DNA of 35,539 nt, from the IMG/VR virus record IMGVR_UViG_3300009008_000128, positions 1 to 35,539 of that record; one strand, given 5' to 3'. Below, in pieces: positions 23,784 to 29,736 of this stretch (within the stretch, counting starts at the first letter, position 1; each line of letters begins with the position of its first letter). The notes beneath the pieces were generated by a model. The model had not been told where the DNA came from. It saw nothing but the letters and a program-made list of their open reading frames with translations, and ran no database searches. Origin of the DNA: a virus. The position numbers and the translations under genes were made by a program.

Positions 23784-24888
23784 GATCTTTAGGCATTAAA
23801 GCTGTTACTACAATATTATCTTTATTTTCTTCAAAAACTTTTATCAGGTTAGGTAGTTCATCTTCAAATTTGATTGGTTTTAAACCAAGATTATCTAGTG
23901 TTGTGGTATCAAAAGTGAATGTATTACTTTCTTTTTCTACCCTAGGATTATCTATATAAGAAATCTCACAACCAGTTTTTTCTTGTATCTTTTTAGCAAT
24001 ATCATTTATATTAAGTGATTCTGTTGTTTGGTGAATAACTCTAAATTCTCCATCTTTAGCCGGATTATTAATCAATAGTTCAATAGCTTCTAAAGAGTTC
24101 TGTAAACAAATAAATCCTCTGACCTGTCCACCAGTTCCATAAACTGTTAAAGGAACTCCTGTGATAGCTTGTGCAACAAATCTATGAATAATCGTTCCAA
24201 AAAAATAATCAGCATCAAGTCTTGTTCCATTCCTGTGAGAATAAACAATTCCTTGGTTTATGTCGGTTATGGTTAGACCCCAAATTCTATTAGCATAATC
24301 TAGCATGTAACTTTCACTAAATTTAGTGAAATGATACCAAGAACCGAAATAGCGAGGTGTTGGGATTTCCCACCTTTCTAAACAAGCATTATTATGTTTA
24401 TCTTTTTTACCAGTAAATACCTCCATTCTTGATCCCTCTGGGATATGTTTACCATCCCAAATATCAGAAGAATATTCACCTTCTGTTCCAAGTTTAATTA
24501 AATGAGCTTTAGGGCAAATTTCTTTCATTGCATAAATAACATTCATAGTTCCTTGCATATTATTTCTCATTGTTTCGGAAGCATGCACTTGATTCATCAT
24601 AGAAAAAGGAGCTGATGGTTGTTCTGCTAAATGAACAATAACATCAGGTTTAAAATCAAACATTAGAGTTTTCAACCCTAAATAATTTTTTGAAATATCC
24701 ATCTTTATAAATTTCTTTTCATGCAATGTTTCATCAATTTCAACTATTGACTTAGAACCTATACTTTTTACATTTTCGTTTCTTAAATTATTATCAATAC
24801 CAAAAACATCACAATTTCTTTCTTTTAAATATTTATGCAATGCTCTTCCAATATATCCTTCTGATCCTAGGATTAAAACTTTTTTCAT
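23767..24888 (-). CDS. SQD1-like NAD-dependent sugar enzyme (UDP-sulfoquinovose synthase family)
   Basis: 373 residues, close to the family size. GSEGYIG at 8-14 binds NAD. Family blocks follow in order: VIVHLAEQPSAPFSMMN, NNMQGTMNVIYAMKEI, LIKLGTEGEYS, SWYHFTKFSESY (Y-x3-K catalytic pair), TDINQGIVYSHRNGTRLD, FFGTIIHRFVAQA, PLTVYGTGGQVRGFICL and GEFRVIHQTTESLN. These match SQD1 more closely than plain epimerases. SQD1 converts UDP-glucose and sulfite to UDP-sulfoquinovose. Sulfite use by this homologue is inference. First large gene of the sugar operon. Confidence 0.85.
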   Translation of the reverse strand: MKKVLILGSEGYIGRALHKYLKERNCDVFGIDNNLRNENVKSIGSKSIVEIDETLHEKKFIKMDISKNYLGLKTLMFDFKPDVIVHLAEQPSAPFSMMNQVHASETMRNNMQGTMNVIYAMKEICPKAHLIKLGTEGEYSSDIWDGKHIPEGSRMEVFTGKKDKHNNACLERWEIPTPRYFGSWYHFTKFSESYMLDYANRIWGLTITDINQGIVYSHRNGTRLDADYFFGTIIHRFVAQAITGVPLTVYGTGGQVRGFICLQNSLEAIELLINNPAKDGEFRVIHQTTESLNINDIAKKIQEKTGCEISYIDNPRVEKESNTFTFDTTTLDNLGLKPIKFEDELPNLIKVFEENKDNIVVTALMPKDHAKWN

Positions 24889-24889
24889 A

Positions 24890-25222
24890 TTATAGATTTT
24901 TAATTAAACTTCTTGTTTCTAATATTAATTCTCTTATTTTGTATTTTGGTAAACAAACTTTTGAATTACAAATTTGATTCCCTTCAGTGTAAAACCAATA
25001 AAGATTAACTCCGCTTACCTCCATAACAAAAAATAAAGCCAAAGATCCTGCTGTTTTTATCTGTAGTCCTTCATTTAGAAAAGAACCAATTAAAGTAATT
25101 AAATCTGGCATATCTTTACAGTCTATTGCTTTTATTCCTATTCTGTTTTTATCAGCAATCCAAAACTCTATATCGTGAGATATTAAAATTTCTGTTATTT
25201 TTTTCAAAGTATTATTTTCCAT
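24890..25222 (-). CDS. Unknown 110-aa protein
   Basis: 110 residues, no family recognised. Short alpha/beta composition: an N-terminal helix (LKKITEILISHDIEFWIADKN), a hydrophobic centre (GSLALFFVMEVSGVNLYWFY), CNSKVCLPKYKIRELI and a basic helical end. The centre could be a strand pair or a weak membrane segment. It begins the leftward unit after promoter 25247-25291, with the AAATAAAC start context, and its stop sits 1 nt before the SQD1-like ATG. Confidence 0.65.
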   Translation of the reverse strand: MENNTLKKITEILISHDIEFWIADKNRIGIKAIDCKDMPDLITLIGSFLNEGLQIKTAGSLALFFVMEVSGVNLYWFYTEGNQICNSKVCLPKYKIRELILETRSLIKNL

Positions 25223-25246
25223 GTTTATTTTATTTTTATTGTATAT

Positions 25247-25291
25247 ATTATATCAAATTTTTTAAGAAAGTTACAATTAAATTGTGGATAA
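25247..25291 (-). promoter_or_regulatory. Promoter with TTATCCACA box (sugar operon)
   Basis: Minus strand: TTATCCACA (25283-25291), 8-bp gap, weak -35 GTAACT (25269-25274), 16-bp spacer, -10 TATAAT (25247-25252) preceded by TGA as an extended -10. Same spacing as at 31398-31442. Confidence 0.6.
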
Positions 25292-25292
25292 T

Positions 25293-25355
25293 GTAGTGCA
25301 GGAGTTTATTTATTCTCGCCTCCTGCTCTACGAGTAAATGCTGTCTCACCAGCAT
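25293..25355 (-). ncRNA. Two adjacent hairpins at the left end of the SD-rich island
   Basis: A 12-bp stem with one mismatch (GTAGTGCAGGAG at 25293-25304 with CTCCTGCTCTAC at 25320-25331) and a 6-bp perfect hairpin ATGCTG/CAGCAT (25338-25355). They follow the stop of the 137-aa secreted-protein gene. There is no U tract, so a simple intrinsic terminator is unlikely; they may protect the mRNA 3' end or mark an island boundary. Confidence 0.45.
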
Positions 25356-25359
25356 AAGG

Positions 25360-25773
25360 TCAAATTGAGGATATAGTTAATAATTTAAAAAGGAATTTAA
25401 CAGCATTCTTTTCAGTTTGTTTATCCAGTTCAGTATGAGCATAATGATTTCCTTTTGTTATGGATAAGTTCCATAGTTTTAAATCTTTATCCAGATAACG
25501 ATAACCTTTTAACACAAAGACTCCTTGTGGAGCTGGCTTCATTAAAGCTACAACTACTCTTGGGTATCCTTTGTCAATTCTGTGTAATTCCATCAAAGCT
25601 ACTCCTTGTATCGGAGTTACCTTTTTAGGAATATACTTTACAAATACATCATCTGGAGACAATTCACCATCATAGGTAAATTGTTGCTCTGCTCTTGCGG
25701 CTACTGATATAACTAATATAGCTAATATCATAACTACAACAGCTTGTAAGAACCTAATAAAATAAATCATCAT
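25360..25773 (-). CDS. Secreted or membrane-anchored 137-aa protein, unknown
   Basis: 137 residues. Residues 1-29 are a Sec signal peptide or anchor (FIRFLQAVVVMILAILVISV, then AARA before EQQF). The mature part (about 108 residues) is beta-rich: DVFVKYIPKKVTPIQGVALM, YPRVVVALMKPAPQGVFVLKGY. No known family. Its SD is AGGAGGTGA right before ATGATG, overlapping the stop of the 30-aa gene, so translation is coupled. The frame past the TGA continues for 17 codons without homology. Last gene of the island. Confidence 0.7.
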   Translation of the reverse strand: MMIYFIRFLQAVVVMILAILVISVAARAEQQFTYDGELSPDDVFVKYIPKKVTPIQGVALMELHRIDKGYPRVVVALMKPAPQGVFVLKGYRYLDKDLKLWNLSITKGNHYAHTELDKQTEKNAVKFLFKLLTISSI

Positions 25774-25783
25774 AACTCACCTC

Positions 25784-25876
25784 CTATGAAAAAAGTATTA
25801 TTAAATCGGCAATTACTCCTAATCCATAAAAGAAAAGGAATATTGCAACAATAACCCAACCTTTTTTACTTAACAT
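25784..25876 (-). CDS. 30-aa single-span membrane peptide
   Basis: 30 residues, MLSKKGWVIVAIFLFFYGLGV then IADLIILFS. A Lys-rich start and one membrane helix. SD AGGAGG sits inside the last codons of the upstream 33-aa gene, and its own stop (TAG) is inside the next SD. The layout is that of a compact translationally coupled set. Function unknown. Confidence 0.6.
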   Translation of the reverse strand: MLSKKGWVIVAIFLFFYGLGVIADLIILFS

Positions 25877-25877
25877 A

Positions 25878-25979
25878 TTAACCTCCTGTAAATCTTGTAA
25901 TTATAATACCTATTATAATTAGGGGTATAGCCACTATAATCATTATTATAAGCACTCCATCTTGCCACCATTTTTTCAT
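25878..25979 (-). CDS. 33-aa single-span membrane peptide
   Basis: 33 residues, MKKWWQDGVLIIMIIVAIPL then IIIGIIITRFTGG. One membrane helix behind an aromatic, basic start. Strong SD (TAGGAGGTTAAAATG). The stop TAA is 1 nt before the next ATG. It is the first gene after the attenuator-like structure at 26065-26102. Confidence 0.6.
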   Translation of the reverse strand: MKKWWQDGVLIIMIIVAIPLIIIGIIITRFTGG

Positions 25980-26064
25980 TTTAACCTCCTATTAAAGAAC
26001 TGAAGTTTAAAGACTTTTCGGTCTATATATCTATATGTTTTATTTAATTAGTAATTTTAGTATT

Positions 26065-26102
26065 AAAAAAGGTAGCTTTATACTCTGCTACCAAGAGTAT
26101 AA
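26065..26102 (-). terminator. Intrinsic terminator with competing upstream hairpin (possible attenuator)
   Basis: Minus-strand RNA: terminator stem GGTAGC/GCTACC (26071-26092) followed by six U. An earlier 9-bp hairpin TTATACTCT/AGAGTATAA (26078-26102) holds GGTAGC in its 7-nt loop, so the two folds exclude each other. Geometry (one nucleotide between stems) argues against a pseudoknot. Lies between the 63-aa gene and the membrane/secreted genes. Confidence 0.65.
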
Positions 26103-26106
26103 GAGG

Positions 26107-26298
26107 TTAATCATTCTGGCTTCTCCTTATGTCATCTATACATCTAGTTATTGAATCAATAAGTCGTCCAAGCTTTATCCTATCTTTAGAGAATTTTTTA
26201 TGTTTCTCTTTAAGAAGTTTAGCTTCTGCTCTTTTTAGGCGGAGAATACGGTTAATGTCGTTAGCAGATTGCTGTGAGTTTTTGTAAACTTTAAACAT
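26107..26298 (-). CDS. 63-aa basic helical protein
   Basis: 63 residues from ATG 26298, chosen because AAAGGAGG lies 5-6 nt upstream; a longer frame reaches 26367 without an SD. The sequence (MFKVYKNSQQSANDINRI to IDSITRCIDDIRRSQND) is Lys/Arg-rich and helical with a coiled-coil look. Could bind nucleic acid. Function unknown. Confidence 0.6.
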   Translation of the reverse strand: MFKVYKNSQQSANDINRILRLKRAEAKLLKEKHKKFSKDRIKLGRLIDSITRCIDDIRRSQND

Positions 26299-26309
26299 TT
26301 CTACCTCCT

Positions 26310-26552
26310 TTAATAAATCTCCTTTCCATTTAATGCTTGTTCTACCCACTCCCAATTTCCTTTCCAAAAATGATTGACAAGATATTCAATTATCTCATCA
26401 GGTGTTTTGTTTGAAAATAAAGTGTGATAGTGTTCGTGAGTTTTTCTTTTAATGATAGCTATGTTTTGCAGACTGTCGTTTCCACCTCTTGATGAGGGAA
26501 TAATATGGTGTCTGCTGTTGACCCTCCTTTTTCTTAACTTTCCGGATTTCAC
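26310..26552 (-). CDS. HNH-like small protein
   Basis: 80 residues from GTG 26552, selected by AAAGGGGGT 8 nt upstream. The core RHHIIPSSRGGNDSLQNIAI followed by KTHEHYHTLFSNKTPDEIIEYLVNHFW resembles small HNH-type proteins (HHI.P.SRGG...N......H...H). The second zinc/metal ligands are partly unlike classical HNH enzymes. It overlaps the upstream 92-aa frame by 104 nt in a different frame, a long overlap for real genes. Confidence 0.6.
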   Translation of the reverse strand: MKSGKLRKRRVNSRHHIIPSSRGGNDSLQNIAIIKRKTHEHYHTLFSNKTPDEIIEYLVNHFWKGNWEWVEQALNGKEIY

Positions 26553-26727
26553 TTTCCACACCCCCTTTCAAATAAAACATATCCTTGAGTGTGTCTATGG
26601 TTCTTATCATTACTTTTGGATTTAATTTTACACCAAGTTGATCTGCTGTAAACTCACAGATAGCCAACAATGTCGGCAACGAAGCTCCCCTAAGTAATAC
26701 TGCTCCTTTATCAGTTATTCTGTTCAA
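26449..26727 (-). CDS. 92-aa protein, unknown
   Basis: 92 residues from TTG 26727, supported by AAAGGAGGT 5 nt upstream; an upstream ATG at 26751 lacks an SD. Sequence begins MNRITDKGAVLLRGASLPTL and has a helical middle (LLAICEFTADQLGVKL) and a very basic end. No family recognised. Overlaps the Zn-ribbon gene upstream by a few bases and the HNH-like gene downstream. Confidence 0.55.
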   Translation of the reverse strand: MNRITDKGAVLLRGASLPTLLAICEFTADQLGVKLNPKVMIRTIDTLKDMFYLKGGVESEIRKVKKKEGQQQTPYYSLIKRWKRQSAKHSYH

Positions 26728-26866
26728 TTTTACCTCCTTTGAAAATGCCAAAGTTTTTTAGCTTATCTTCTTCTTTTTTAAAACATTCTTTGCATATACC
26801 GTGAGAGATACCTTTGCCTTTCTTTTTACCTAATAACTTTAGGCAATAAGCACATATTACTTGCAT
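26711..26866 (-). CDS. 51-aa zinc-ribbon-like protein
   Basis: 51 residues from ATG 26866 with AAAGGAGG just upstream. Two CxxC pairs, CAYC (about 5-8) and CKEC (about 27-30), separated by a Lys/Gly-rich loop, form a small zinc ribbon. Such proteins in phages often modulate RNA polymerase or other complexes, but no family is assigned. Confidence 0.65.
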   Translation of the reverse strand: MQVICAYCLKLLGKKKGKGISHGICKECFKKEEDKLKNFGIFKGGKIEQNN

Positions 26867-26867
26867 T

Positions 26868-26987
26868 TTAACCTCCTTTAAAAAATGAGTATATACTGAC
26901 AATATCGGATATTATGCCAATAAACATATAACCGAAAAACATAAAAAATACGATAGTAAAGATTATTTTACCTGTTAGACTAAACAT
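26868..26987 (-). CDS. 39-aa membrane peptide, first gene of the island
   Basis: 39 residues, MFSLTGKIIFTIVFFMFFGYMF then IGIISDIVSIYSFFKGG, one long membrane span. SD TAGGAGGTTAAAATG. Its last codons (AAA GGA GGT TAA) are also the SD of the next gene, a coupling repeated along the island. Preceded by two TTGTTTACAA repeats. Confidence 0.6.
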   Translation of the reverse strand: MFSLTGKIIFTIVFFMFFGYMFIGIISDIVSIYSFFKGG

Positions 26988-27001
26988 TTTAACCTCCTAT
27001 T

Positions 27002-27047
27002 TTGTAAACAACTTGTCAACCACTTGGTTTTCAATTGTAAACAACTT
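27002..27047 (-). promoter_or_regulatory. Pair of operator-like repeats upstream of the island
   Basis: AAGTTGTTTACAA occurs twice on the minus strand (27002-27014 and 27035-27047), 33 bp apart (three helical turns). Each contains the dyad TTGT-TT-ACAA. A TTGACA also lies between them (27014-27020 region). No convincing -10 was found, so the promoter itself is not placed. Confidence 0.5.
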
Positions 27048-27085
27048 TTTAAAAGAACATAGTTTATTGTCGTTTCAGACATATT

Positions 27086-27259
27086 TTATTTATCTTCTAA
27101 TTCTTTAATCGCCTCATCTATATCTATATAATTGTTTTGTTTTTTATTCATTTTATAATGATCTGTTATTGCTGTAAGTAACAAAATAGCTGAAAGATAT
27201 TCTTTTTCTTCAATCTTTCTTATAGCTCTTTTTATTATATTAAAATCTTTATCTTTCAT
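27086..27259 (-). CDS. 57-aa protein, unknown
   Basis: 57 residues, MKDKDFNIIKRAIRKIEEKE to DEAIKELEDK; acidic and helical. Starts inside the end of the 68-aa gene (ATGAAAGATAA overlap of 11 nt), so coupled. No family recognised; the A-rich start context is of the non-SD type. Confidence 0.55.
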   Translation of the reverse strand: MKDKDFNIIKRAIRKIEEKEYLSAILLLTAITDHYKMNKKQNNYIDIDEAIKELEDK

Positions 27260-27455
27260 AATGTTTATTTAATTCTTCAAACTTATAAAAATCACATTCC
27301 TTTGATGGTATGAAATCTCTTTCAAAGTCTGCATCTTTTCCATCTCTTCTAAAACCATAGCCATAGATACGACGACCAAAATAATTATCAATACAAAACG
27401 CTTTCTGCATCTTTCCTGTTTTTGGATTTTTTAATTTTTTTATGTAACTGCTCAT
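27249..27455 (-). CDS. 68-aa protein, unknown
   Basis: 68 residues, MSSYIKKLKNPKTGKMQKAF then CIDNYFGRRIYGYGFRRDGKD. Basic N-terminal half and acidic C-terminal half with many aromatic residues. No known domain. It is in the small-gene run of the early region, downstream of the promoter at 28109-28154. Confidence 0.55.
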   Translation of the reverse strand: MSSYIKKLKNPKTGKMQKAFCIDNYFGRRIYGYGFRRDGKDADFERDFIPSKECDFYKFEELNKHYER

Positions 27456-27517
27456 AACTATTTACTATAAATCACTTAATCTTGTTCTATTTATTCTGTC
27501 TATCAAGTAGCTTTTCA

Positions 27518-27718
27518 TTATTTTAATTCTATAAACTTAATTTGTGTTGCAAGTTTAAGATTATCTTCATTTAAGTCTATTACTAAATCTCCGTCATTTA
27601 TTTCATCATTTTCAATCATTCTGTTTATTTCATCTTGATCTTTAATTAATTGAAACTTTTGTGCTTCACTAAAACAGACAATTTTATTAAAATTAGTTAA
27701 TATTGATTGTTTGCTCAT
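27518..27718 (-). CDS. 66-aa acidic protein, unknown
   Basis: 66 residues, MSKQSILTNFNKIVCFSEAQ then a D/E/N-rich region (DQDEINRMIENDEINDGDLV) and a beta-like end (ATQIKFIELK). Acidic small early proteins can be DNA mimics, but nothing specific supports this. Its start overlaps the 42-aa gene. Confidence 0.55.
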   Translation of the reverse strand: MSKQSILTNFNKIVCFSEAQKFQLIKDQDEINRMIENDEINDGDLVIDLNEDNLKLATQIKFIELK

Positions 27719-27821
27719 GATCTTTGTAATTATCTGAATTTATCTTCATCTTGAAAATATCATATGTTATAAATAAAGATGCTAATAAAAAGGTAATTAA
27801 AATTAATTTAAAAAAACTCAT
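27693..27821 (-). CDS. 42-aa single-span membrane peptide
   Basis: 42 residues, MSFFKLILITFLLASLFITYD then IFKMKINSDNYKDHEQTININ. One N-terminal membrane helix and a polar tail outside or inside. Start overlaps the stop of the 49-aa gene (ATGA). Function unknown. Confidence 0.5.
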   Translation of the reverse strand: MSFFKLILITFLLASLFITYDIFKMKINSDNYKDHEQTININ

Positions 27822-27967
27822 ATAAATAATGTTATTAAATATAAAACGATTACAACTATTCCCAAAAAAATGAATTGTTTTTTTAATCTCTTTTTTTCTT
27901 TTCTTTCTTCTAAATATTCTTTAACAACTGATTTATATATACCATCCCCTAACTCTAATTCAAACAT
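27818..27967 (-). CDS. 49-aa membrane protein with basic stalk
   Basis: 49 residues. A polar, highly charged first half (FELELGDGIYKSVVKEYLEE, RKEKKRLKKQ) and a C-terminal membrane helix (FIFLGIVVIVLYLITLFI), i.e. a tail-anchored layout. First gene after the long leader RNA at 27968-28102. Function unknown. Confidence 0.55.
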   Translation of the reverse strand: MFELELGDGIYKSVVKEYLEERKEKKRLKKQFIFLGIVVIVLYLITLFI

Positions 27968-27999
27968 AATATTTTTATTTATTTATAATCTTATTCGCT

Positions 28000-28071
28000 A
28001 CCTTACCAAATATCCGTTGTTTTATTGAGTGGTCGTATCCTCATAAAAACTATCGTAATATTTCGTAAGGT
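28000..28071 (-). ncRNA. Large leader hairpin RNA
   Basis: Inside the about 135-nt untranslated leader from the promoter at 28109. A 14-bp stem with a single G-G mismatch (ACCTTACGAAATAT with ATATTTGGTAAGGT) encloses a second helix TTTTAT-GAG/CTC-A-ATAAAA (one bulged A) and a 10-nt apical loop GATACGACCA. Internal loops TACGATAG and CAACGG. Candidate cis-regulatory RNA or early small RNA. Confidence 0.6.
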
Positions 28072-28108
28072 TTTAAATAAGTGTCAATTGTTTATTTTGA
28101 CTATCTTA

Positions 28109-28154
28109 ATAGTAAACTTTCTTGTTCTAGTTGTCAAATTATAACTGTTGATAA
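28109..28154 (-). promoter_or_regulatory. Promoter with TTATCAACA box
   Basis: Minus strand: TTATCAACA (28146-28154), 8-bp gap, -35 TTGACA (28132-28137), 17-bp spacer, -10 TACTAT (28109-28114). It lies right after the HTH gene and drives the small-gene run through the hairpin leader. Confidence 0.75.
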
Positions 28155-28157
28155 CTT

Positions 28158-28415
28158 TTATCTCTTTCTACCTTTTAAATGATTGTTGATGGTTGATACA
28201 TCTCTCCCTATTAATTTAGATATCTCTGTTTGATTAAAACCATCATCAATCATATCTCTAATCAATCTTTTTAGTTTAATTATATTTTCCTTTTTGCGAT
28301 TTTTATTTATTGATAAAGATCTTTTTTTATATTTCTTTACAAATAATTTTTTCAGTTTTATTTTTATCTCGATTTTATTTTTTGGGAAAACTGAATCTTC
28401 TATTTTTTTAATCAT
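28158..28415 (-). CDS. Helix-turn-helix protein
   Basis: 85 residues. Basic first half (many Lys) and a C-terminal HTH: MIDDGFNQTEISKLIGRDVS followed by TINNHLKGRKR, with the recognition-helix pattern I.R..ST...H. Resembles the HTH of small phage regulators or transposase-like domains. It overlaps the upstream gene by 1 nt and is followed by a strong promoter, so a regulator of the early region is a reasonable guess. Confidence 0.65.
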   Translation of the reverse strand: MIKKIEDSVFPKNKIEIKIKLKKLFVKKYKKRSLSINKNRKKENIIKLKRLIRDMIDDGFNQTEISKLIGRDVSTINNHLKGRKR

Positions 28416-28777
28416 TATATTATTTTATCTTTAACGGTTTCAATAAACTTCTCCATTTGTTGTTTATAAAATTCTTCAAAAGTTTTCTGTTTTGAAGTAT
28501 TATTCTTCCAAAATACATATAAAGAATTTCTCAACCTTTGGCTAGGACTCTTATCACTTCTAAATTCTGTTTTTATTTCAGGGATAATTATATCATCAGG
28601 ATTAACATCGACTTCTGAAAATACTGTATGAATATATTTATTCCCCATGTCAAAAATCAAAGCTGTTTCTTTTGCTTTTAATTCTTGTGTCCCTAACTTT
28701 ATTGATAAAGTCCCATCCTTTTTCTTTTGAACTCCATCAATAACAGAATTAAATTGTATAATTTTATTTTTCTTCAT
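28415..28777 (-). CDS. Conserved phage recombination-region protein
   Basis: 120 residues. GVQKKKDGTLSIKLGTQELK, then SPSQRLRNSLYVFWKNN and FEEFYKQQMEKFIETVKDKI. This arrangement (KKDGTLSL...TQEL, SPSQRLR..LY..w, F..FY...Me..I) is widespread in phages, next to RecT/Erf genes, with unknown function. Overlaps the upstream gene by 14 nt. Confidence 0.7.
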   Translation of the reverse strand: MKKNKIIQFNSVIDGVQKKKDGTLSIKLGTQELKAKETALIFDMGNKYIHTVFSEVDVNPDDIIIPEIKTEFRSDKSPSQRLRNSLYVFWKNNTSKQKTFEEFYKQQMEKFIETVKDKII

Positions 28778-29660
28778 TTAATTTATAAACAGATACTAAT
28801 TTATAAAGTTTAAATTCTTGACCTTCTTCACTTATAATTTTAAATTCATCTTTATTTTCTTCGTTATAACCATTATCAGCTAACCACTTTTTATAATTCT
28901 CTTGCTTATTCAATTCTTCTTTTCTAGCATCTTCTTTTTCTTTTTTCTCTTGTTCTACTATTTTAGCAACAACTTTTTTAGCTTCTTCAACTTTTTTATC
29001 AAAATCTTCTTCATTTAATTCATCAATATCTTTTTGAGTAACTCCGTAATCAATACCAGAACCTTGAACTATACCAATATCCTTTAGTCTTTTAAATCTC
29101 TGTGTTCTCTTTTCTTCATTTTTAGCATTATCTATCTCTTCTTGCTTTTTTTCTTCGGCTTCATCTTCCATTTTTTTCTTTCTAATTCTGATATCTCTAT
29201 ATTCTTCAAATTCCTCATTATCCATTTCTAGTAGTTCTTCATCGGTAATTTCTTCTTTATCGCCAATCTTTTTTAATTCATCTTTTCTCCATGGTAAAAT
29301 TTGTTCTCTTTCCTGTTTTATTTTAAGATCTTCGGCTGCTTTCTCGATTGCTTTAAATCTTTCAAATTCAGGCTCTAAAATACCAGTCAATTCTTTTTGC
29401 ATTGACATAATATCTCTATTAATTCCAGTGAATAAATCACGGCAACTCTTTCCAAACTTTTCATTCTCTATCATAATTGAACGAATCTCTTTTTTCTTAT
29501 CTGCTACAATTTTAAGAGAAGCATCATCAGTTAAATCATCACAAACTATTAACTTTGATTCTTCTATAACTTTTTCAAGTTCATCTGGTGTATAAGGAAA
29601 CTTAGCTTTTTCTTGTACTGCTGATTTTAATTCATCAGCATTAATTAAATCTTTTGACAT
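28764..29660 (-). CDS. Coiled-coil protein of the recombination module (DUF1351-like)
   Basis: 298 residues, mostly charged helix (about 110-270 with long E/K runs). The N-terminal part (DDLTDDASLKIVADKKKEIR, IENEKFGKSCRDLFTGIN) resembles the start of DUF1351-type proteins that accompany RecT/exonuclease genes. The last 35 residues form a small beta region (FKIISEEGQEFKLYKLVSV). It has its own promoter at 29692-29736. Confidence 0.6.
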   Translation of the reverse strand: MSKDLINADELKSAVQEKAKFPYTPDELEKVIEESKLIVCDDLTDDASLKIVADKKKEIRSIMIENEKFGKSCRDLFTGINRDIMSMQKELTGILEPEFERFKAIEKAAEDLKIKQEREQILPWRKDELKKIGDKEEITDEELLEMDNEEFEEYRDIRIRKKKMEDEAEEKKQEEIDNAKNEEKRTQRFKRLKDIGIVQGSGIDYGVTQKDIDELNEEDFDKKVEEAKKVVAKIVEQEKKEKEDARKEELNKQENYKKWLADNGYNEENKDEFKIISEEGQEFKLYKLVSVYKLNEEK

Positions 29661-29691
29661 TTGTTTATTTTTTTTAATTAATAATAATTTA

Positions 29692-29736
29692 ATAATATAT
29701 TACTCTTCTTTATTGTCAAACTACGATTGTGGATAA
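29692..29736 (-). promoter_or_regulatory. Promoter with TTATCCACA box
   Basis: Minus strand: TTATCCACA (29728-29736) directly after the TAG of the exonuclease gene, 8-bp gap, -35 TTGACA (29714-29719), 16-bp spacer, -10 TATTAT (29692-29697). Confidence 0.7.

Noticed and set aside
26299-26367. N-terminal extension of the 63-aa island protein to 26367
   Set aside because: The ATG at 26298 has a strong SD at proper spacing; the longer start has none.
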